A stretch of DNA of 64,000 nt from Bermanella sp047621325 (GCA_047621325.1 JBLHLT010000014.1:1-64000), one strand, 5' to 3'. Shown: positions 44,125-52,620, numbered from the stretch's first letter. Numbers and translations: made by a program. Notes: generated by a model from the sequence alone, not told the origin.

Positions 44125-44427
44125 ATGGCATACGAAAGAATAATGGGTCTTTATGTGAGTGATGATGCCCTATATCAAAAATATCGCGAAGGTATGATGC
44201 CCATTCTGCATTCTTATGGCGGTGACTTTGGTTTTGATTTTAAAGTCTCAGAAGTATTACGCTCTAAAACCAATGATGATATTAACCGTGTGTTTACCAT
44301 TGAATTTCCTAGTAAGGAAAAAATGGATGCGTTTTTTGAATGTGAGGAATACTTGGCGGTAAGAGAGCAGTATTTTGATAAGTCTGTGACCAGTAAAACG
44401 GTGATTTTATTGCATGAGAAAACGTAA
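44125..44427 (+). CDS. DUF1330-like protein, copy A of a duplicated gene
   Basis: A 100-residue ferredoxin-like alpha/beta protein (MAYERIMGLYVSDDALYQKYREGMMPILHSYGG) of DUF1330 type. Its paralogue at 47900-48205 is about 75-80% identical by eye. Function unknown. It begins a duplicated segment: DUF1330, then a 41-bp repeat block, a terminator and the 3' end of ilvE, all matching the copy near 48 kb. Confidence 0.75.
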   Translation: MAYERIMGLYVSDDALYQKYREGMMPILHSYGGDFGFDFKVSEVLRSKTNDDINRVFTIEFPSKEKMDAFFECEEYLAVREQYFDKSVTSKTVILLHEKT

Positions 44428-44453
44428 TATTTTCTGAGAGTTTTAAACGCTGA

Positions 44454-44603
44454 TTTTCGGGCGCGGGGCACCCTCGTACAATTATTTGAAATACTTTTTC
44501 GCGCGCAGTGCACCTTCATACGATTTGTTAAGTGATTTTTCGGGCGCGGGGTACCCTCGTACGATTATTTAAATAATTTTTCGCAGGCGGGGTAGCCTGG
44601 TAC
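44454..44603. repeat. About 41-bp tandem repeats, four units, each with a GC-rich core
   Basis: Each unit begins TTTTCGGGCGCGGGG-like and ends near a CCTCGTAC. Units start at about 44454, 44495, 44536 and 44576. Units 1 and 3 are almost identical, while 2 and 4 are diverged. The equivalent place near 48233-48254 has just one unit, so the array expanded after the duplication. Confidence 0.75.
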
Positions 44604-44610
44604 AAATAAA

Positions 44611-44645
44611 AAAAACCGTTTGTGTTGCCATAAACGGTTTTTTTA
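44611..44645. terminator. Bidirectional terminator between DUF1330 copy A and the ilvE fragment
   Basis: AAAAACCGTTT (44611-44621) pairs with AAACGGTTTTT (44632-44642). A and T-runs on both sides support use in either direction. Homologous to the hairpin at 48268-48303. Confidence 0.85.
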
Positions 44646-44686
44646 TTTCTTTCCTGTTTTTTATAAACAGGGAGGGTTTTAAAGAA

Positions 44687-44904
44687 TTAAATTTTAGTTA
44701 ACCAAGCAAACTTATCTTCTGCGCGACCCCACTGTATATCATTCAATGCTTGGCGCAGTTTTAATGTAGTTGGGCCAGATTTACCAGTAATTTCTTCGCC
44801 GTTATGAATCAATGTTCCTACTGGGGTTGATACCGCAGCAGTACCAGAGAGAGCGGCTTCGGTGTCGGGCTTTTGCGTACGTTCGGCAACGGTCATGCCT
44901 AAAT
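44687..44904 (-). pseudogene. ilvE 3'-end fragment (duplicate)
   Basis: Encodes the last ~70 residues of IlvE in the same frame (EAALSGTAAV.TPVGTLIHNGEEIT), matching the functional gene at 48324-49319 with substitutions. Compared with that gene it lacks about 30 bases between two ACGTTCG copies and about 9 bases near GSGEA. Homology ends near 44904, just before the SDR gene stop at 44933. There is no N-terminal domain, so it is not functional. Confidence 0.85.
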
Positions 44905-44932
44905 CTATTGTAACATTATGTGATCCTATGGG

Positions 44933-45673
44933 TTAAATTTGGGCTAAGCCTCCATCTACTTGTAAATCGGCCCCGCTAATAAACGATGCTGCATCGGATG
45001 CTAAAAACAACGCGGACTCGGCTATCTCTTTAGGCTGAGCTATTCGACCTAATGGGGTGCTTGCAGATACTTGGTTTAATATTCCGGATAAATCATTTTT
45101 GTTAAAACCAAATTTTTCCAAGATGGGCGTTTCGGTTACACCGGGGGATAAGGTATTAACCCTAATGCCTCGTGCGCCAAGTTCTTGTGCGAATGATCGG
45201 GTTAGCGAGCGAACTGCCGCTTTAGTTGCGCCATATACAGACCAAATACCTGCGCCACGCTGTGCTTGAATTGATGAAAGTAAGATAATGGATGCCTTAT
45301 CGTTTAAATGCGGCAATGATTTTTGAACCGTAAAAAATACCCCTTTAAAATTAATATCAATGCTTTTATCAAAGCTAGCTTCTGTCACGTCTGCAAGGTT
45401 TTCAGGTAAGGCAATGCCTGCATTAGCGATAATTGTATCGATACCGCCCCATAAGTCAGAACATTGTTGATAAAACGTTTCTAGATCAGCATTGACGCTG
45501 ACGTCACCAGCAAAAATAAAAACATTGTCGGGGGCGATTCTTTGTATCGCCTGCATGCGCTCTATTGACTGAGCAAAAATGGCAACGTTATAACCATTCG
45601 CTAAAAAAAGTTCTGAGATGGCTAAGCCAATACCAGAGTTCCCACCTGTGATTGCGACGACGCGTTGAGGCAT
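44933..45673 (-). CDS. SDR-family oxidoreductase
   Basis: A classical short-chain dehydrogenase of 246 residues. TGGNSGIG (cofactor), NAG (IANAG), catalytic S and YGATK (SSIQAQRGAGIWSVYGATK), and SPG near the C-terminus are all present. Start ATG 45673 with AAAGGA upstream is chosen over the longer frame to 45760. Divergent from the XRE-cupin gene across a paired 8-bp inverted repeat, which likely controls both. Substrate unknown. Confidence 0.85.
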   Translation of the reverse strand: MPQRVVAITGGNSGIGLAISELFLANGYNVAIFAQSIERMQAIQRIAPDNVFIFAGDVSVNADLETFYQQCSDLWGGIDTIIANAGIALPENLADVTEASFDKSIDINFKGVFFTVQKSLPHLNDKASIILLSSIQAQRGAGIWSVYGATKAAVRSLTRSFAQELGARGIRVNTLSPGVTETPILEKFGFNKNDLSGILNQVSASTPLGRIAQPKEIAESALFLASDAASFISGADLQVDGGLAQI

Positions 45674-45742
45674 ATTATGTCCTTTTCTGTTTAATATGAA
45701 TGTATCGAGATAATAGGCTTTATCTATGACCTTGATAATCCT

Positions 45743-45767
45743 ATAGTGTAAATTGTCCACTATAGTA
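45743..45767. promoter_or_regulatory. Inverted repeat between SDR and XRE genes
   Basis: CTATAGTG (45743-45750) and its complement CACTATAG (45760-45767) are separated by nine bases, a spacing of about two turns between half-site centres. It is 13 bases before the XRE start and 69 bases from the SDR start. A site for the XRE regulator is inferred. Confidence 0.6.
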
Positions 45768-45780
45768 GAATTGAGTTAGT

Positions 45781-46335
45781 ATGAACTTTGATTATTTAGG
45801 TTTATTTATTCGTAGTTTTAGGCAATCAAATAAAGAAAGTTTACAGTCATTAGCGGATCGCTCAGGTGTCAGCCGTTCGATGATATCTCAAATAGAAGGT
45901 GGTCAAAAAAGCCCAACGATAGTGGTTCTGGCAAAATTGGCAGATGCCATGAACATTAGCCTAGAAGACTTTGTTAAAGTGCCCAAGGGGCTGGATGATT
46001 TCCATGTGCTTACGCCATCAAGCGGAAACATAATAAGCAAAAAGGGCAGTGTCTTTGTTTGCCATCAACTTGCGGCTAAATCGAGTGCTTCATTGGCTGA
46101 TTTTTATCAGTTCTATTTTAATGATCATGGCCGAACGTCTTTTTCGGCGAATCCGGTAGCAGGGACAATAAAATATATTTGGCTGGATCAAGGGGAGCTT
46201 ACAGTCATTCTTGCATCACAAAAAATTCAGATGAAAGCAGGGCAGGGGCTGAAAATTGACGCTGCGACGCCTCATCGTTTTGAAAATAGAAAAGGCTTAT
46301 TAGCTAGAGGCACTTTTTTTGTGGCTTACCATTAA
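45781..46335 (+). CDS. XRE-type regulator with C-terminal cupin domain
   Basis: N-terminal helix-turn-helix (SLQSLADRSGVSRSMISQIEGGQKSPTIVVLAKLADAMNIS) is a standard XRE motif. The C-terminal half contains a cupin (KYIWLDQGELTVIL and GQGLKIDAATPHRFEN), the layout of small-molecule-sensing repressors such as PuuR-like proteins. Length of 184 is typical. It is divergent from an SDR and probably regulates it and itself. Confidence 0.85.
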   Translation: MNFDYLGLFIRSFRQSNKESLQSLADRSGVSRSMISQIEGGQKSPTIVVLAKLADAMNISLEDFVKVPKGLDDFHVLTPSSGNIISKKGSVFVCHQLAAKSSASLADFYQFYFNDHGRTSFSANPVAGTIKYIWLDQGELTVILASQKIQMKAGQGLKIDAATPHRFENRKGLLARGTFFVAYH

Positions 46336-46501
46336 GGTTGGTAAATCAAGTTATGCGTTGGAACATAGTATTGTTGTTTTCGTATTCATTAACGAGATCG
46401 ATATTTTAGTCATAATTTTAAATGACTAGGTGTTTATTAGTCTAACAACTCTGTAAAGTACCAGTTTGTCATTCTGATGCTTTATTGGTTTTTAAAATTT
46501 A

Positions 46502-46606
46502 ATGGAATTCGTAATGCATAAAGAAATATCTGGCGGGTGCCTATGTGGTGAAGTCACATTCTCATTAAACAATACGTTTAAACTTTTTTCAATGTGTGGA
46601 AGTGTT
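46502..46606 (+). pseudogene. GFA-family gene remnant (5' part)
   Basis: The frame MHKEISGGCLCGEVTFSLNN followed by FKLFSMCGS is the start of glutathione-dependent formaldehyde-activating-type (GFA) proteins, which normally continue MCHCSQCRK. Here it runs into a different sequence after ~35 residues, so only the 5' portion remains. It is in-frame with the following gene, giving a chimeric open frame of 167 codons. Confidence 0.65.
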
Positions 46607-46615
46607 ATTAAAATT

Positions 46616-47005
46616 ATGAAAAAGTTAATATTTGTATTACTTCTTCCTGTGATTGCCTTTTTATTTCATGTGGTTATGAATAGTGATACGCATAAATATG
46701 CGGAAAGTGAAGCAAACAAAATTTGTAGTTGGTTGAATTCTGACAAAACAGAAATTACGTTTCGTGTCGGCCCCCATGCATTTGATCATTTGCAAGATTT
46801 TAAGAGAATAGATCAAAAATATACTTGTAAGACTAGCTCTACTGAACATATGTATGGGTACAAAGATGAAATAGCAGTTGTTGTTAATGCTAATGGGAAG
46901 GATAACATAATGTTGATTTATGGTCTTGATGTTAGCGGTAGGCACTTTTATCAACCAAGGTACTTTCAACATTGGACGGGTAATAAAGTCAGGCATCATG
47001 AATGA
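46616..47005 (+). CDS. Small exported or membrane-anchored protein, unknown
   Basis: If started at the ATG at 46616 the protein begins MKKLIFVLLLPVIAFLFHV, a plausible signal or anchor helix. The 110-residue remainder has two Cys (ICSW, YTCKTS) and no known motif. Whether translation begins here or in the GFA remnant is undecided. It lies inside the segment flanked by the DUF1330/ilvE duplication. Confidence 0.5.
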   Translation: MKKLIFVLLLPVIAFLFHVVMNSDTHKYAESEANKICSWLNSDKTEITFRVGPHAFDHLQDFKRIDQKYTCKTSSTEHMYGYKDEIAVVVNANGKDNIMLIYGLDVSGRHFYQPRYFQHWTGNKVRHHE

Positions 47006-47153
47006 TGCGAAGTTAACAAAGCTAACCTAAATTGCCTCGCAAGCGGGTTAACAATTTACACTCCCATACTTATTACTCTAATGTCTATTCATACCAATCT
47101 AATTTCTATGGCTAACCGTACATAGTTTAAAGCCAGTAAAAAGATTTAATCCA

Positions 47154-47369
47154 ATGATTACCATTAGCAGTAAAAAATTATTAAACAGTAAATGGACGGC
47201 CCTAAAACCGGTTAATAAAGAAAAGCACTTGATGATTACAGAAGTGGATTACGATGAAGAAGGTAATGTGATCTTATGTGTGCTGCAAGCTGTTATGACA
47301 AAACGTGAACAAGCTATAGATTGGCAAGATCTAAAAGATGATAGGCTGTGGTGCCAAGGCTGGAAGTAA
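47154..47369 (+). CDS. TIGR02450-family Trp-rich small protein
   Basis: A 71-residue protein of the pattern KLLNSKWTA..P.NKEKHLMITEV...GNVILCVLQAVMTKRE..IDWQDLKDDRLWCQGW, which fits TIGR02450. Function unknown. A partial repeat of its last ~12 codons (GATA..GCC.GAGCCAAGGCTGGAAA) follows at 47395-47435, a duplication tail. Confidence 0.75.
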   Translation: MITISSKKLLNSKWTALKPVNKEKHLMITEVDYDEEGNVILCVLQAVMTKREQAIDWQDLKDDRLWCQGWK

Positions 47370-47394
47370 AACGTTTGGTTGGCTGGCTCAATTA

Positions 47395-47435
47395 GACTAA
47401 AGATAATAGCCTATGGAGCCAAGGCTGGAAATAAA
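47395..47435 (+). repeat. Partial duplication of the TIGR02450 3' end
   Basis: The sequence AAAGATAATAGCC..GGAGCCAAGGCTGGAAAT repeats that at 47333-47369 with substitutions, in another reading frame. It marks a local tandem copy after the stop of the Trp-rich gene. Confidence 0.6.
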
Positions 47436-47509
47436 GCTTATCAATACAGTGCGCGATTAAATTTAATTATTAGGTTGTATATAATCAGCGCTTCATTAAG
47501 GACGAGTCT

Positions 47510-47896
47510 ATGGATCAATACCGCTGCCAAGGATGTAATAAAAGCTTCTCTCCAGCTGAAGCAATTGATGGTTTTCAGCAGGGCTTTACTCAGGGCTTTC
47601 TATGCCCTCATTGTCAGTGTCATTTAATTGAAGCCGGTCAGTCAGATGATATCGACCATTTAGAATATGGGTTTTCATATCTGGGGCTTATGCTTTTATT
47701 GTGGTTGTTGGTCGATTTACAATATATTGTGTATACATGGCCGGTAGCGGATTTTATTAATGATCTGATTACCATGGCCGCAGTGATGAGTTTACCCACA
47801 TTGTTATTTTCCTGGGTGAATCGAAAGGTTTTATTTTCTTCACGAGTTATTTACACACGTAAAGTGATTTCAAACACAGTTGATAAAAAGGAATAG
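47510..47896 (+). CDS. Zinc-ribbon membrane protein, unknown
   Basis: A 128-residue protein with a Cys4 zinc-ribbon (CQGC near 6-9, CPHC near 32-35) followed by two membrane helices (YLGLMLLLWLLVDLQYIVY and LITMAAVMSLPTLLFSWV). The start 47510 is preceded by GGACGAG. Function unknown. It ends three bases before the DUF1330 copy B region. Confidence 0.65.
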   Translation: MDQYRCQGCNKSFSPAEAIDGFQQGFTQGFLCPHCQCHLIEAGQSDDIDHLEYGFSYLGLMLLLWLLVDLQYIVYTWPVADFINDLITMAAVMSLPTLLFSWVNRKVLFSSRVIYTRKVISNTVDKKE

Positions 47897-47899
47897 ATC

Positions 47900-48205
47900 A
47901 TGGCATACGAAAGGATTATGGGCATTAATGTGAGTGATGATGCTGAATACCAGCGTTACCGCGAAGGCATGATGCCAATTTTGCACTCTTATGGTGGTGC
48001 CTTTGGTTTTGATTTTAAAGTGTCAGAAGTTCTACTGTCAAAAACCAGTGATGATATTAACCGTGTATTTACAATTGATTTTCCAAGCAAAGAAGTGATG
48101 GATGCGTTTTTTTCTTGCGATGAATATTTAGCGGTTAAAAAGCAATATTTTGATCAGTCGGTATCGAGTAAGACGGTTATTTCGTTACATGAGAAAAATG
48201 TTTAA
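47900..48205 (+). CDS. DUF1330-like protein, copy B
   Basis: A 101-residue paralogue of the protein at 44125-44427 (MAYERIMGINVSDDAEYQRYREGMMPILHSYGG). The two copies differ at conservative positions (for example D to A, ECE to SCD), so they diverged under constraint. It lies directly upstream of a hairpin and ilvE, the ancestral arrangement. Confidence 0.75.
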   Translation: MAYERIMGINVSDDAEYQRYREGMMPILHSYGGAFGFDFKVSEVLLSKTSDDINRVFTIDFPSKEVMDAFFSCDEYLAVKKQYFDQSVSSKTVISLHEKNV

Positions 48206-48267
48206 TTTGATGATTGTATCGTTTTATTGATCGGGCGCGGGGCACCCTCGTACTTTGTTTAGATATT

Positions 48268-48303
48268 AAAAAACCGTTTGTAGTGCGGTACAAACGGTTT
48301 TTT
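48268..48303. terminator. Bidirectional terminator between DUF1330 copy B and ilvE
   Basis: A stem of AAACCGTTTGTA and TACAAACGGTTT around GTGCGG, with A and T-runs on each side. It is the homologue of the hairpin at 44611-44645. Confidence 0.9.
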
Positions 48304-48323
48304 AATTTTCTAGCTTTAGCTTG

Positions 48324-49319
48324 TTAAATCTTAGTCAGCCAACCAAACTTATCTTCTGCTTTACCCCACTGTATATCATTCAATGCTTGGCGTAGTTTTA
48401 ATGTAGTTGGGCCCGCTTCACCAGAACCGACGGTAATTTCTTCGCCGTTATGAATCAATGTTCCCACTGGCGTTAATACCGCAGCGGTACCAGAAAGGGC
48501 GGCTTCTGTGCCGGGCTTTTGCGCACGTTCGATTAATTCGTTAACAGTGAAATCACGTTCGGTAACGGTCATGCCTAAATCGCGTGCGATGGTTAAAATC
48601 GAATCGCGGGTGATACCGTGTAAAAACGAGCTGTCTAAGGCTTTGGTGATGATTTCGTTGCCGTCGATTAAAATAAAGTTGGCTGCGCCGGTTTCTTGTA
48701 CATCGCCGTTCGGGCAAAACAAAACTTGGTCTGCATTACTTTGTTTACGTGCACGAGCAATTGGGCCCAGTGCGCTGGCGTAGTTGCCGCCGCTTTTAAT
48801 CATGCCCATGTGCGGCGCGCAGCGCATGCCATTTTCTTCTAGTAATAGTCGCAGTGTCTTAGCACCACCGGCAAAATAATCGCCTACTGGTGATAGCAAT
48901 ACATATAGCAGTGATGTTTCAGAAGAAACCGCGGCCTTACCAATGCTGGGCTCGGTGCCGATATGTGTTGGGCGAATATACATAGAGCCCGGAGGGCTAG
49001 GCACGTCGTCAACGTAAAGCGCCACAATGTCTTTGATCATCTGGTTTAGCTGATCTTGATTAATCTCAGGCAAAAACAATAAGTCGGTGCTTTGTGCCAT
49101 GCGTTGGATGTTGGCATCCATACGGAAAATATTGACGCTGCCATCGTCATGTTTGAATGCTTTTAAGCCTTCAAAGCAGGTGCTTGAATAATGCAAGACG
49201 TGGGCACCTGGATGCAGTTCCAATTTTTCAGATGAAACAATACTAGAAGATGTCCAAGAATTATTTTCGTAAGTTGCCAGTGCCATTTTCGGCATGAAAA
49301 CTGTTCCAAATGCGGCCAT
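48324..49319 (-). CDS. ilvE: Branched-chain amino-acid aminotransferase
   Basis: PLP-dependent class IV aminotransferase that transfers amino groups onto leucine, isoleucine and valine keto-acids. The lysine context (MIKSGGNYASALGPI) and the cofactor motif (VQETGAANFILI) are clear. Length of 331 and the N-terminus (GTVFMPKMALATYENNSWT) fit the type-II BCAT. Its 3' end is the source of the truncated duplicate at 44687-44904. It ends at the hairpin at 48268-48303. Confidence 0.94.
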   Translation of the reverse strand: MAAFGTVFMPKMALATYENNSWTSSSIVSSEKLELHPGAHVLHYSSTCFEGLKAFKHDDGSVNIFRMDANIQRMAQSTDLLFLPEINQDQLNQMIKDIVALYVDDVPSPPGSMYIRPTHIGTEPSIGKAAVSSETSLLYVLLSPVGDYFAGGAKTLRLLLEENGMRCAPHMGMIKSGGNYASALGPIARARKQSNADQVLFCPNGDVQETGAANFILIDGNEIITKALDSSFLHGITRDSILTIARDLGMTVTERDFTVNELIERAQKPGTEAALSGTAAVLTPVGTLIHNGEEITVGSGEAGPTTLKLRQALNDIQWGKAEDKFGWLTKI

Positions 49320-49424
49320 TACCTATTCCTAAATGTGTTCATGGTGGCCGTTACCACGGCTGCCTGATTCAATATGTTTGAGTCCGCTTTGCTACGAGTG
49401 TTCGCAGTGAGGCGGCTCAGTCGC

Positions 49425-52316
49425 TTAGGGCGCTGAGTTCATAATCTGCTGCCAAAGTGTTGTAACCGTGTCGATGTGGGTGGTTAACCCAGCTTGGTCG
49501 AGCTCATTGGGGTCTAACAGTAACTTTTGGTTCTGTAAGGCCCGACGGTGTGCCAATGAGCGGTAGGCGATATAAGCCTGCTTGAGAGCGTCACTTTGCT
49601 TAGAGTTGATGATGTTATGAGACTCTAAGGTTTCCAGCAGGCGCATATTATCTGTCCAAGACAGTAATTGCGGATGTTGTTTGCATTGGGCCAGTACGAG
49701 GTACTGTACGATGAATTCAATATCCACTATGCCGCCAGCATCTTGCTTAAGCTGGAATTGGGTTTTGCCCACACTTTGGGAGCCGAGATTATCGCGCATT
49801 TTTTCGCGCATTTCTCGCACTTCTTGCTGTAGTTGAGCACGATCTCGGTCTTTTGTGAGGATTTCTGTGCGGATTTGTGCGTATTTTTGTGCAACTGCGT
49901 CATCACCGGTAATCACGCGGGCTCGAATGAGGGCTTGGTGTTCCCATGTCCACGCTTCTTGCTGTTGGTATTTCTCGAACGCGTTAATAGAGGCCACGAT
50001 CATTCCACTGGCCCCGCTGGGACGCAGGCGCATGTCGGCTTCGTATAATTGCCCTGCGCGGGTGGTGGTGTTGAGGATGTGGATAAGTCGCTGGCCCATG
50101 CGTGTATAGAAAACCCCGTTCTCTTGTTGGCGCTCACCTGTGGTGTATTTATTTGCGGTGCCATTGTGCAAAAAGACCATGTCTAGGTCCGAGCCATAAC
50201 TCATTTCAATGCCGCCGAGCTTGCCGTAGCCTAAAATCAAAAATTCAGGTTGGGTGACGGGCTCTCCTTGAGCATTGGTTGGGTAACCGTATTTATCGAC
50301 CATTTGCAGCCATGACATCCATAACGCGCGCTCTAAGATGGTTTCGGCAAGCCAGGTTAGGTGATCACTTACTTTCATTAGAGGCAGCGCACCGGTGATG
50401 TCGCTGGCGGCAATTTGTAATTTATTGGCGCTAGCATAGTGGCGCAGGGCATCCATTTGTTCTTCTAAATCGAGTGGCTCGATGCGCAGTAAACGTTGGT
50501 CTAAGTCGGCAATCATGCCGGTTTTGTCATTGGGGTTGTACAGGTGAGCGGGGTGTAATAACTCATCTAATAACAAAGGCGCTTCGGCGATGCTTTTTGC
50601 AATCCAAGGGCTGGCACCGCATAAGCGCACCAGTTGCTGCAGCGATGAGGGGTTTTCGCTGAGCAATACAAGGTACGCCGTTCGACGCAGTATGGCTTCG
50701 AGCAGGGGCACTAAACGCTCAAGTGTTGGTTGCGGCTGTTCGCATTGCGATAATGCTTTGAGTAACAACGGCATCACTTTATCTAAGCGCTGCTTGCCGA
50801 TGGCTTGCATTTTATGTTCGGCTAAATCACGCAGCTTTTGTAAGGTGTGTTGTAGTTCTGGTGTGTTGATTGGCTCGCTGGTTTCATCGGTGCTGTGTTC
50901 GTCACCTTGCTGTTGAAACCAGATGCTCTGCCAAGGTTCTAGATCGTCTTGGTTTTCTTGTTCGGTATCGTCAGCCACAATATTTTTAAAATGCAGTATT
51001 ACGTTTTCTCTGTGGGCATCCAAGGTGTGGATAAAGCTTGGCCAGTCAGCAAACCCCATGTAACACGCTATGCGTGCTTGGTTGAAGTCATCGCTGGGCA
51101 GGGTTTGGCTTTGTTCGTCGTTAAGCCCTTGAATGGCGTGTTCGGTATCACGTAAAAAGTGATAAGCCGCTAGTAACTCTTTAATTGCGGCAAAAGGCAG
51201 GTATTCGTGTTCTTTTAAGTAGTTAAACACTTTGAATATATTGGGTTGTTGCAGTTCGACTTCTTTGCCGCCACGAATTAATTGAAACGCTTGGGCGATG
51301 AACTCAATTTCACGTATGCCGCCGCTGCCCAGTTTTACATTGTTGGCTAAATTGCGGCGTATGGTTTCTTGGCGTATACGTGCTTTCATTTCCCGCAATG
51401 ATTCAAACGCACTGAAGTCGACATATTTACGGTAACTAAATGGTCGCAAGATATTCATCAGTTCTTGTATGTGTGATGGGATGCCGGTGACGGCTCTGGC
51501 TTTGATCATGGCGTAGCGTTCCCAATCACGGCCTTGATCGTGGTAATAGTTTTCGAGTGCTGAAAAATTCATGGCCAGCGGGCCTGATTGCCCATACGGG
51601 CGCAAGCGCATATCAACACGATAAACAAAACCATCTTGCGTGACTTTATCCAAACTTTGAATCAGTGCTTGGCCAAGCTTAGTAAAATACTCTTGATTCG
51701 AAATGCTCTTTTGACCGTTACCGGCTGCCGTATCACCGTTTTCATTAAACGCAAAAATTAAATCGATATCGCTAGATAAGTTAAGTTCGCCAGCGCCTTG
51801 TTTGCCCATTGCTATCACAATTAACGCTTGTTTATCGCCACTTTTTTTAGCCATTGGTTGGCCATATCGTAACTGCAGTTTTTTATCTAGCCACGTCAAC
51901 GTACAGCGTATGTTGGTGTCGGCTAAAAAGGATAGCTCAGCCAGAGTGTCGGGTAGGGCAGACAAACGATTAAGGTCGCGATGAATTATGCGCATTTGAT
52001 GCAGACGGCGGAATTCTCTTAATTGCTTATATAGATCGGCTTCATCGTTACATTGTTCAAGTATTTGGCTGAGCTGATGTTCAATGGCACTTTGGTCTAG
52101 GGGTTGATCAAGAAAGCGATCGGCTAATAACTGTTTGGCAATATCTGGGCATGTTTGAAAACTGGTGAACACATAATCACTCAGAGTTAGGGTTCTCATG
52201 AGCGCATCGTCTTGCTCAATGGCTGCAAATTCACTGTGGGATTGAATAAGGGGGGATAACAAATCACGGCGTTTAAGCGCGAATGTGTTGAGACTTTCAG
52301 GTGCCTTAGACCACAT
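49425..52316 (-). CDS. glnE: Bifunctional glutamine synthetase adenylyltransferase/adenylyl-removase
   Basis: A 963-residue GlnE, close to E. coli (946). The N-terminal deadenylylase half has GAGELNLSSDIDLIFAF, and the C-terminal adenylylase half has GYGKLGGIEMSYGSDLDMVFLH, the paired nucleotidyltransferase motifs. It adjusts glutamine synthetase activity in response to PII. It lies upstream of ilvE on the same strand, with about 100 bp between. Confidence 0.96.
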   Translation of the reverse strand: MWSKAPESLNTFALKRRDLLSPLIQSHSEFAAIEQDDALMRTLTLSDYVFTSFQTCPDIAKQLLADRFLDQPLDQSAIEHQLSQILEQCNDEADLYKQLREFRRLHQMRIIHRDLNRLSALPDTLAELSFLADTNIRCTLTWLDKKLQLRYGQPMAKKSGDKQALIVIAMGKQGAGELNLSSDIDLIFAFNENGDTAAGNGQKSISNQEYFTKLGQALIQSLDKVTQDGFVYRVDMRLRPYGQSGPLAMNFSALENYYHDQGRDWERYAMIKARAVTGIPSHIQELMNILRPFSYRKYVDFSAFESLREMKARIRQETIRRNLANNVKLGSGGIREIEFIAQAFQLIRGGKEVELQQPNIFKVFNYLKEHEYLPFAAIKELLAAYHFLRDTEHAIQGLNDEQSQTLPSDDFNQARIACYMGFADWPSFIHTLDAHRENVILHFKNIVADDTEQENQDDLEPWQSIWFQQQGDEHSTDETSEPINTPELQHTLQKLRDLAEHKMQAIGKQRLDKVMPLLLKALSQCEQPQPTLERLVPLLEAILRRTAYLVLLSENPSSLQQLVRLCGASPWIAKSIAEAPLLLDELLHPAHLYNPNDKTGMIADLDQRLLRIEPLDLEEQMDALRHYASANKLQIAASDITGALPLMKVSDHLTWLAETILERALWMSWLQMVDKYGYPTNAQGEPVTQPEFLILGYGKLGGIEMSYGSDLDMVFLHNGTANKYTTGERQQENGVFYTRMGQRLIHILNTTTRAGQLYEADMRLRPSGASGMIVASINAFEKYQQQEAWTWEHQALIRARVITGDDAVAQKYAQIRTEILTKDRDRAQLQQEVREMREKMRDNLGSQSVGKTQFQLKQDAGGIVDIEFIVQYLVLAQCKQHPQLLSWTDNMRLLETLESHNIINSKQSDALKQAYIAYRSLAHRRALQNQKLLLDPNELDQAGLTTHIDTVTTLWQQIMNSAP

Positions 52317-52394
52317 TGGGTTGTTCCTTATTTATCTTAGGCGGGATCTATATAGGTTAATCCTCTTAAGGCTTTGGGGCTAGTATTGTTGCTT

Positions 52395-52620
52395 GCTTTG
52401 AAAATATATTTTTAATGGGTGTCAACCTTTCTGGCTCCTGTGCGTTAGAGGGGTAGAGAAGCATAGATTTACCGGTCTTGGCGCCAGTGTTCAGGTCGGC
52501 TCTATGTGCGGATTATTCTGTTAATCACGCTGATCTGGTGTAGCGCCTTGGCCTGATGATTTTGGGTTTGTCCCTTTGGCAGCGGCTCTTTTCCCCAATG
52601 GAGAGTCGCTGCTTTTTTTT
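52395..52620 (+). ncRNA. Candidate small RNA ending in a strong terminator
   Basis: In the 400-bp gap between glnE and the secreted-repeat gene, a strong plus-strand terminator (52579-52620) has no coding gene upstream. A possible promoter (TTGCTT about 52390, TATATT about 52405) precedes it. Neither strand has a credible frame, so an sRNA of about 200 bases is inferred. I do not recognise any known RNA family. Confidence 0.35.
52579..52620 (+). terminator. Strong rho-independent terminator of the candidate sRNA
   Basis: GCAGCGGCTCT (52579-52589) pairs with AGAGTCGCTGC (52602-52612) with one mismatch, followed by eight T. It is plus-strand specific. Confidence 0.9.

Noticed and set aside
47006..47060. 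Additional attC site (GTTAAC near 47015 and 47050)
   Set aside because: The ends lack complementary inner boxes, and the cores do not pair with any neighbour.
47379..47627. 82-codon frame after the TIGR02450 gene
   Set aside because: It starts in an out-of-frame partial copy of the previous gene and runs into the zinc-ribbon gene.
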